This document shows positions 55,291-64,000 of a stretch of DNA of 64,000 nucleotides, one piece after another. The stretch lies in contig JAJGOT010000354.1 of assembly GCA_022457155.1 (NCBI GenBank), forward strand, positions 1-64,000, given 5' to 3'. This DNA is from Cladopsammia gracilis (Eukaryota; Cnidaria; Anthozoa; Scleractinia; Dendrophylliidae). The position numbers and the translations under genes are program-made. Numbering within the stretch: position 1 is the stretch's first letter; each line of letters begins with the position of its first letter. The notes beneath the pieces are model-generated. The model did not search any database. It worked only from the letters and a program-made list of their open reading frames with translations, and had not been told where the DNA came from.

Positions 55291-57045
55291 AATATGGTTA
55301 ACTTATCTGCACTTCTTTGTTTCTTTCTTTCGTTGTTGTGCTTTGAGTTGAGCTGATAATTTGAGCGGAACACTGAAGATCCTTTCGGGCAGTTTTATAA
55401 AACTTTGGTCAACCTAAAGAAACAGAGCAGAAAACCTCAATCAATTAATCTTAATTATAAATATGCAAGATACATTAAGGGCTTGTTACTTGTTACATCA
55501 GTTCACCGCCCGCGGACAATAAGTTAACAAATTCAAATTTGTCAATTCAATTTTTAAACAAATTTCAAATTTCGAATAGAAAGCTAGTTTTTGGCTTTTC
55601 CTGTGTACTTTTTTTTATTTTCTATTTCGAGAAGTAGCAAAAACCTAAATGAACCGCATAACATGATCGTGCAAAAACAATCGGCAGATCACTTGGTGAA
55701 AATCAAGTCAGTTCTATCTAAAGTCAAAATAATCACGCCGCCATACCTGTCAGGAACTGATGAAACTTATTAAAGCTTCGGCCAAGCCACACATTAGTCA
55801 AAGGACGCGTACGTGATTCTCAGTCATAGCCCCAGGATGGCCTTGAGACGTTCCAACGAAATAAACTGTTCGAAAGAAAAAACATAAGTTAGTTTTATAG
55901 ATTTCTGAGTGAATACTGTGGAAACTTTACTAGCTAGTGACTTTTTAATGTATGACTTTCACTATTCGAGTTCCTGAGAAAATTCGACATCATATTAAAT
56001 ACTGAACTTTGACAAGGAATTACTTTTCACGCAAAACAGAACATTCAATCTGAATAAATCACCCACGAACAACGTTAACGAAATAAAGGTTACACTGAGG
56101 AAACGATTTTTCACAAATGCATCACAAAATCACAGACCGAATCAATAAATACAAATTGACGCGAAATGATGTAAATTTTAGTGGCGGGAATATTCAACCC
56201 CGCTTCGTCGATGCTATCACTGCGTCCAGATTTCAAAATGACTTGGCTATAATGTAAATGCAAACCTAAAATGTGATCGAAATGACATTCGAACGAAGAA
56301 CAAACCTGGTCTTCTCCAAGACGATACAGATCAAGAAGACGACAAGCCAAAGATTTCAAGTCGGCCTTCACAGCACCACGTTTGTCAGCTAATGAACACA
56401 CATGGGCGTGCCACGTTGCTTTTATACGAGGCGATTAAAATCTATTCAGTTCAGTCGACAAACATTCTTGACCAATTAGAAAGCAGTAATTAACAACGAT
56501 AACAATGCATTCCCAAATTGTTGCCGTGACTGGTGTTAAAGAAAAATGCTATTTCATGAGTAATATACACTTTGCTTTAAGCGCCCTGAATGTGCATGAG
56601 TAAGGCGAGTTATTTGACAATTACGCTTTTGTGTAAATCTTCCAATGGGAACATGCAGCCAAATATTGTGCATAGTTATCCATACAGAACGTTGGACGGG
56701 TAATTAAGGCTCATTCGTTTGACTGTATTCCGGAATAAGAATAAACACAATAGTCAGACGGTGTGAATTATATGTGTTGATGCACACTTGTAGCATAAAT
56801 CTGTCAAAACATACTTATAATACGGTAGTAGGATATATTTAGTTTTCCAGAGGCTCCCAAATTCTAAAAAAAACGCCATATTTTTTTTACCATTCTACAT
56901 ATTCTTATTGCGGAATACGTTTAATGTAACGCACCCTAAGAGCGGGATTCGAATTTTGGTGTTTTTTGAAGGGTGTGTTAGTTTTCTTTTGACTTTCTTT
57001 TTTCCCCGTTTTTCATAAACCAAATTAATGCTTACATGAATACTG
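55291..57045. other. Unique DNA, no recognised gene
   Basis: Open frames at 55591-55773 (+) and 56111-56401 (-) have no recognisable domain, and no splice-consistent partners were seen. The 96-codon minus frame ending 56111 is the longest. Confidence 0.4.
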
Positions 57046-57163
57046 AGGTCAATTCAATAAAACTTTTACAAGTGTAATTTACAAGTGTAGCCATTGTTAC
57101 AGAGGTTGAAAACAATAGCTACACTTGAAAATTACAAGTGTAAAAGTGCTATCAAATTGACCC
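57046..57163. mobile_element. Foldback MITE, ~50-bp arms
   Basis: The left arm starts GGTCAATT...CTTTTACAAGTGTAA. The right arm is its reverse complement, ending AATTGACC. The loop is about 12 bases (ACAGAGGTTGAA). Non-coding. Confidence 0.75.
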
Positions 57164-57329
57164 CTGGTTCAATAAAACATAGAACCGAAACATCAGCCAT
57201 TCCCAACTAAATAAATTCTGTAAATAGACGTAAGAATGACTGCGTAACAAAAGGCGAGCGGATGACCAATCACATTCCAAAATTTGGTTATTGACACGAT
57301 TATAACGAAAAATAAGCCCAAAGAGGGAT

Positions 57330-57698
57330 TTTGAACTCGTGAGGTTTTAAATTATACAGTGCTGATTGTGTGGAAATATCCGGCAAGAGCAGGAGCCCAC
57401 AACCCTGCAAGAGATCATGGTTTCATTTGCACCGTAACATCATCCAAGTTAGAAAGGAAGTTACTGCGCATGTCGTATAAGTCCGATAAGTATTTCTTGG
57501 ATTTCTTGGATTCTTATAATAATATTGAACATTTTACTATATCTTAGGTTATTAATACTTTAAATTGTATATAGGATATTTTGTATTATTGTTATTATTT
57601 TATTTTATTTATATACGCATGTAATTACCTTTAGTTTGTTAAGAGGGACACGAGTTGATCAGTTTACTGTCAAGTGTTACCCTCATGAAATAAAGTTG

Positions 57699-57745
<47 letters not shown>
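57330..57745 (+). mobile_element. 3' end of a LINE-type retroelement with (ATT)n tail
   Basis: The sequence ends GTTACCCTCATGAAATAAAG and then TTGATTATTATT, a tail style typical of CR1/L2-type LINE 3' ends in cnidarians. The (ATT)n run covers about 57700-57743. Only the non-coding 3' part is recognisable. The upstream 62-codon frame (SSKLERKLLRMSYKSDKYF) may be its decayed C-terminus. Confidence 0.5.
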
Positions 57746-57897
57746 TGTAGAATTATTGTAAATAGTTATTTTAATTGTTAATAAACATCTTTTTCTATTA
57801 TTATTACTGTAGGTTGGATTGGGAGACAGAGGGGTCATTGGCACGGGAAACTAAGAAATAAGTAATAAGGAGAAAGTAATGCTTAAGATGACGAAAA

Positions 57898-58620
57898 ATC
57901 TCAAGCAGTTTAAGGCCTGGGTTTAAAGTGTGTTCGGAAAATATGGTTGACACTTAATATCTTCACCGAGAAAACATAGATCAAAATGAAATTTTCCCTG
58001 AATGTTAATCTTGATGTTTTCTTTTGCCTTAACGCAAAAGTTTGGTCACGTGACATGTCACGTGATCTAAATTTTAAAATTACGTAAATCGGCGACTTGG
58101 TAGCGAATTTTCTTTGTATAGTTAAATAAATTAGTTTTTCCGATGGAGGTTTAACATATTTAACCTTCTACGTTTGGAATGATTGTCCTCAAGTCTTTAA
58201 ATTACAGTTATAAACAATAATAGGTTGAATTTTAGACTGAAAAATGACCTTTGTCCTCATAAGTTTTTTTAGAGATTAATGGACACTCATTTCAAACGTG
58301 AAGGGCTGGAGATATTTAATCTGCATCAGAAAAGCATTTTTATTTGACGTTTTCTTTTAAACCCGTCACCAATTCGTCAGATATTTGCTATTTTAAGAAA
58401 AATGGCTACATGACATGTCACGTGACCTATGCCAAAGCTTATTATACTTAAAAATGTTAAGGACGATAATATATTTATTATACTTAAAAATGTTAAGGAC
58501 GATAATATCTTTCTATGGGCCAAATTTCGATTCAGTTCCATTCCGTTTGTAAAAGTTATTACGAATAAACCGTTTTTTCCTGGTCAAAGCCCTTGACCCA
58601 GGCCTTAAACAACTTGAGAT
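57898..58620. mobile_element. TIR element with duplicated CACGTG boxes
   Basis: The ends are inverted 24-bp repeats (ATCTCAAG..GTTTAAGGCCTG at 57898; reverse of 58597-58620) with two mismatches. The left half holds two CACGTG boxes 12 bases apart (58047-58052, 58059-58064). The right half holds one (58419-58424) next to GACATGTCA, arranged as a diverged inverted copy. No ORF. Confidence 0.6.
58439..58510 (+). repeat. 36-bp tandem duplication, two copies
   Basis: TTATTATACTTAAAAATGTT followed by AAGGACGATAATAT occurs twice, 36 bases apart, virtually identical. Confidence 0.9.
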
Positions 58621-59000
58621 AGTAGCATTCGTGGAAGGTGCTAGAAAGGGAAGACTTTGGGCGTGCGAGAGAAGCGTGGAGAGAAAGTGTACCCCCTCCA
58701 CTTGCGCCCGAAATCTCGTCTTCCTCTCCCCTTTAGACTGGTAGCTGTCCCTTTTCAGTCAGTCAAGTCGGCGAGCTTATCATCAAAGAGGTTACGGGAG
58801 ACTGGAGTGAGCGAACGAGCCTTTTCCCCAGCGCCCCTCGCCTCGCATTACTTTCGCTTGTTCGCGTGATCGCCGATCGGGCGACTCGCTCGTCCAGTCG
58901 ACTGTCCAGAGAGGGGCTACGAGCAGTCTTTCTCCTCTTTTTAACGCCTGGTTAGCAAAACAGTAGTCTCCTAGCTACGCAGCCGTCAGGGTCGTCACGC
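58621..59000 (+). other. GC-richer block, probably an interspersed repeat
   Basis: Words such as GAGACTGGAGTGAGCGAACG and CCCCTCGCCTCGCATTAC, with CpG-rich stretches, stand out from AT-rich flanks. A 70-codon + frame here has no recognised family. Confidence 0.35.
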
Positions 59001-60389
59001 AACGTTAGGAGACAAGGAAATAAACGAGATGTGGGATAATGAGAACATTTAGGGGAACAAGTAAAACAGGCTACATCATGTATTTTTTGGAGTGAGATGC
59101 GGGAATAAAGTGGGGAGTTGGGAGAGACGGAACACTCGTCCCCCGTCCTACTCGTTGAGTAACTCCATGGACCAACATTTAACCGCGGTCAAACGAGAGA
59201 AATTTGCAAAAGTTAAGCAAAGTACTTAAAGGTTAAGGTTGTCATTTTCTCTGTTTAAAGTTTAATATAATTATTGCGAATACACTGGCAATTTACCAAA
59301 CGTTTTGAAAGTTTACCAAAAACGTTCTAAGCGTTTAAAAACTGTGAACTGCAAAATTGTCGGCGCCATTTTCCAACATAATTTCGATCAGGCGCAAAGA
59401 GTTTTTGTCAGTTTTCAACGGAAAAAAGCTCATCATTTTGAGAAAAATAAAAAGATAGTAACGTCAACTAATTTTTTTTGTACATCCTTCCCCATATTTC
59501 CATTTAATATTAAATACAATCCCACTAAATAAAACGAAAAACGCCTCGGACGTTTGACCGCGGTGGAGACCAACATTCTTGTCTGTGTTTTGATTTTCTC
59601 AACAAAGTGAATGTTTTCAAAGGGTTTTAACCCTCACCAAATAAACCGGCCAAAAAAACAAACAATACAATCGAAACTCAAAAACAGTAAACAAAGCATT
59701 ACGTCACTAAGTTTACAGCTGAGTGAGTGAGTTAGTGAATTTGCCATCGTCTCCGATAACCCGTTTATTACGCTTGCGAGTATTCACGGGTTAAGGAAAA
59801 CTACAGTATCAAACCTAAGAAGTAACAGTATTATCATATATGATATGTGATACATTATACATTATAATATACCATAAATTAATGCGTAAATATTGGCAGT
59901 GCAGTTCGCGTTCAACATTACTTTTGAACTCTCTGATTTTGTGTGGTAAACTTTATTCATAATACAATCAGCAAAACAACATTTCATTTACAACAACAGT
60001 TACAACATACGATCATAGATAATTTGCATACTGCTAAAGGTTGTTTACTTTATATAACGCTAAGAATACAATAATAAGGGTTACAATAACAGGGTGCGTA
60101 GACACTGAACTCTCTGATGTTCCTAGAATTTTTAGTTTCCTTGCTATACTCTCACAGCAGTCATGGATCATTCGAGAATAAAAACGGTAAATAGAAAGTC
60201 ATCTTAACTTAATTAAAATCAGAAAAAAAGGAAAGAAAATTAAAAGGGAAAGTTTTAGCTCGCTCTGCCTTTTTGTGCCAAACGATTTTTAGTTCGTGAG
60301 AAATATAAGGAACAGGTCTATTTTCCTGTTCCTTTGAAATGAGTCCTAAACAGCAATAACCCTTTTTCATTTTTAACTTGCACATATTT
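59001..60389. other. Unique AT-rich DNA, nothing recognised
   Basis: No gene or clear repeat before the 69-bp array. Confidence 0.4.
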
Positions 60390-63300
60390 TTATATCTTAT
60401 ATAAACACAACATGCCCTTTATAATTCACGTGCACACACTTACTACTGATATAAACATCATCCCTTCTTAATCCATGTGTCAGTTGTTTGCTAAAATGCA
60501 CACACTTTTAATTCATATTTAAACATTATCCTTTCTTAATGTTTTAATGTATCATTTATTTACTAACACACGCACTCTTAATACTTAAATAAACATTATC
60601 ATCTCTTCGTAATTGATGTATCCATTGTTTGTTAGAGAAGATAAAAAGAAGCGCACACTCTAAATCTTACATAAACATTTTCCCTTGTTAATTCCTATAT
60701 CCCGTTGTTTGCTAACATACGCGCACTCTTAATACTTATATAAACATTTTCCCTTGTTAATTCCTATATCCCGTTGTTTGCTAACATACGCGCACTCTTA
60801 ATACTTACATAAACATTTTCCCTTGTTAATTCCTATATCCCGTTGTTTGCTAACATACGCGCACTCTTAATACTTACATAAACATTTTCCCTTGTTAATT
60901 CCTATATCCCGTTGTTTGCTAACATACGCGCACTCTTAATACTTACATAAACATTTTCCCTTGTTAATTCCTATATCCCGTTGTTTGCTAACATACGCGC
61001 ACTCTTAATACTTACATAAACATTTTCCCTTGTTAATTCCTATATCCCGTTGTTTGCTAACATACGCGCACTCTTAATACTTACATAAACATTTTCCCTT
61101 GTTAATTCCTATATCCCGTTGTTTGCTAACATACGCGCACTCTTAATACTTATATAAACATTTTCCCTTGTTAATTCCTATATCCCGTTGTTTGCTAACA
61201 TACGCGCACTCTTAATACTTATATAAACATTTTCCCTTGTTAATTCCTATATCCCGTTGTTTGCTAACATACGCGCACTCTTAATACTTATATAAACATT
61301 TTCCCTTGTTAATTCCTATATCCCGTTGTTTGCTAACATACGCGCGCTCTTAATACTTATATAAACATTTTTCCTTGTTAATTCCTATATCCCGTTGTTT
61401 GCTAACATACGCGCACTCTTAATACTTATATAAACATTTTCCCTTGTTAATTCCTATATCCCGTTGTTTGCTAACATACGCGCACTCTTAATACTTATAT
61501 AAACATTTTCCCTTGTTAATTCCTATATCCCGTTGTTTGCTAACATACGCGCACTCTTAATACTTATATAAACATTTTCCCTTGTTAATTCCTATATCCC
61601 GTTGTTCGCTAACATACGCGCACTCTTACTACTTATATAAACATTATCCCTTATTAATTCCTGTAACCATTCTTTGCTAACATACACGCGCACTCTAAAA
61701 CCTATCTAAACATTATTATCCCTTGTTAATTTCTGTACCCGTTGTTTGCTAACATAGGCTCACTCTTAATATTTATATAAACATTATCCCTTGTTAATTC
61801 CTGTACGCGTTGTTTGCTAACATACGCGCACTCTTAATACTTATATAAACATTTTCCCTTGTTAATTCCTGTACGCGTTGTTTGCTAACATACGCGCACT
61901 CTTAATACTTATATAAACATTATCCCTTGTTAATTCCTGTACGCGTTGTTTGCTAACATACGCGCACTCTTAATACTTATATAAACATTTTCCCTTGTTA
62001 ATTCCTGTACGCGTTGTTTGCTAACATACGCGCACTCTTAATACTTATATAAACATTGTCATCCCTTCGTAATTTATGTATCAGTTATCTGCTAAAACGC
62101 GCGCACTCTTTAATACTTATATAAACATTATCCCGTATAAATTCGTGTATCAGTTATCTACTAAAACGCGCGCACTCTTTAATACTTATATCGACATTAT
62201 CCCTTGTTAGCCATTGTTTGCTAACATACGCGCGAACTCTATATACTGATTTTAACATTATTCTTGTTTATTCGTGATCAGTTGTTTGCTAAGACGCGCG
62301 CACGCTCTTAATACTTGTATAAACATTACCCTTTCTTAATTCATGTATCAGTTGTTTGCTAAGACGCGGGCAAACTCTTTAATACTTGTATAAACATTAC
62401 CCTTTCTTAATTCATGTATCAGTTGTTTGCTAAGACGCGGGCAAACTCTTAATACTTGTATAAACATTACCATTTCTTAATTCAAGTATCAGTTATTTGC
62501 TAAAACGCGCGCAGACTCTTAATGCTTGTATAAACATTACCCTGTTTTAATTCATGTATCAATTGTTTGCTAAGACGCGCGCACACTCTTAATACTTGTA
62601 TAAACATTACCCTTTCCTAATTCATGTATCAGTTGTTTGCTAAGACGCGCGCACACTCTTGATACTTATATAAACATTATCCCGTATAATGTATCAGTTA
62701 TTTACTAACATGCGCACTCTGAATACTTATATAGACATTATCCCTCGTTAATTCCTGTACCCATTGTTTGCTAACATACGCGCGCACTCTTATTACTTAT
62801 ATAAACATTATGCTTATTGATTCATGTATCAGTTATCTACTAACACGCGCACTCTTAATACTTATATAAACATTATCCTTTCTTAATACATGTGTCAGTT
62901 GTTTGCTAAGACGCACACTCGTAATATTTATATAATCAATTACCCTTCTTATCCGTTGTTTGCTAAGCGCGCGCACATTCTTTTAATTATACCTGTATAA
63001 ACATCACTATCCCTTATTAATTTATCCATCAGTTATTTGCTAAAACACGTACATACCAAATTTTAATCTCAAATTCTATGGCCGGCGTGCTTTTTCCATT
63101 GCAGCACCATACCTGTGCAACAGCTTACCACAACGTATAAAAATATGCTGAAACTATTGACATTTTTAAACGTAAACTTAAATCCTTGCTTTTTAAACGA
63201 ACTTTTTAAACTTAACATTGTAGATTTTTATTTGTAACGTTCTTAGCTTTTTTAGAATATCTTACTTGTAATTAATTTATTGTTTTACTTGTTAAGCGAG

Positions 63301-63395
63301 ATTTTTAACTCAACTTTGTAGATTTTAGATTATTTTTAGTGCATTTTATATGAAATTAGCGGCTTTGAATCGCCGAGAAAAGGCGCTTTAGAAAT

Positions 63396-63439
<44 letters not shown>

Positions 63440-64000
63440 AACATCATTATCCCTTATTAATTCATGTATCAGCTATTTCCAAAGACGCGCGCACACTCTT
63501 AATACTTATATAAACATTATTATCATCCCTTGTTAGTTCCGGTACCCATTGTTTGCTATCCCGTCGTAATTCATGCATGAGTTGTTTTAACACGCACACT
63601 CTTACTATTAATATAAACATTATCCCTTCTTAATTGTTTTCTTTCAACACCCACGCACTCTTAATACTTATACAAATATTATCATCCCATCTTAATTCAT
63701 GGATTAGTTGTTTGCTAACACGCACACACTTAATTCTTAAATAACCATTGTTACCCCTCCTTAATTCATGCATCAGTTGATTGTTAACACATTCAGACAC
63801 CGTATTCATATATATACACTTTAAACCCTCCTTAAATCATGTATCAGTTATTTGCTAACACACGTACACTACCCTCTTAATTCATATATCAGTTATTTTC
63901 TAAAACACGCGCACTTTCTTGCTTGCTATATATTCCTTCTTAAATCAGATATGAGTTGAGTTTGCCAACACAAGCAACATGGTGGCTATCGTGAATAAGG
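60390..64000. repeat. 69-bp AT-rich satellite array, continues beyond the window
   Basis: Unit words: ACTCTTAATACTTATATAAA, CATTTTCCCTTGTTAATTCC and GTTGTTTGCTAACATACGCG. The core (about 60690-61640) has roughly 14 nearly identical 69-bp units. Flanking units are more diverged and vary in length. A four-unit subfamily with CCTGTACGCG lies near 61800-62040. Each unit carries TATATAAA or TACATAAA. Confidence 0.95.
63077..63435 (+). mobile_element. LINE C-terminal fragment and 3' tail, inserted in the 69-bp array
   Basis: The + strand reads YGRRAFSIAAPYLCNSLPQR and, after a TGA and a frame change, TIDIFKRKLKSLLFKRTF. This is the common C-terminus of CR1/Jockey-type LINE polyproteins. The tail reads GGCGCTTTAGAAATG followed by (TAT)n to about 63435. 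Satellite units resume immediately after. Confidence 0.75.

Noticed and set aside
56111..56401. 96-codon minus-strand ORF as a gene
   Set aside because: No recognisable domain, no convincing splice partners, isolated in unique AT-rich DNA.

Overview
The window looks like nuclear DNA of an anthozoan cnidarian, most likely a stony coral or a close relative. The evidence is the spliced animal-type gene structure, AT-rich unique DNA, and a dense mix of Penelope, Helitron, LINE, tRNA-derived SINE and terminal-inverted-repeat elements of kinds I associate with cnidarian genomes. The species cannot be named from this sequence. No bacterial genes, operons or CRISPR arrays are present.

Positions 1-14100 hold broken mobile elements and little else. 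At 1019-1560 is a LINE reverse-transcriptase remnant. At 5251-8712 is a complete-looking DNA transposon of about 3.46 kb. It has inverted ends, is bounded by an identical 9-bp duplication (CATGATATA), and carries a spliced minus-strand gene for a cysteine-rich protein whose family I cannot name. At 10455-13440 is a nest of elements: a Helitron helicase gene is split by a Penelope-like element, which is split by a 1380-bp Mutator-like element with its own 9-bp duplication, which contains a palindromic foldback.

Positions 14150-29574 (+ strand) hold the 3' half of an eIF4G2 (DAP5/NAT1/p97) gene, covering the MA3 and W2 domains in at least ten recognisable exons, with a normal stop and polyadenylation signal. 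Several exons have one base too many for the conserved frame and one has an in-frame TAG. It is therefore either a decaying copy or a gene carrying sequencing errors. Its introns contain many small foldback and TIR elements, a tRNA-derived SINE and a gag-like ORF.

Positions 31044-64000 are dominated by three unrelated satellites. A GC-rich 58-bp unit is repeated about 200 times (31044-42735). An 86-bp unit forms about 10.6 kb with higher-order structure (43620-54270, decaying to about 55290). A 69-bp AT-rich unit runs from about 60390 off the window end and is interrupted by a LINE 3' end at 63077-63435. The very long open frames over the 58-bp array follow from a unit with no stop codons on the minus strand and a length that is not a multiple of three. 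The area is probably heterochromatic. The unique DNA between the arrays has no recognisable gene.
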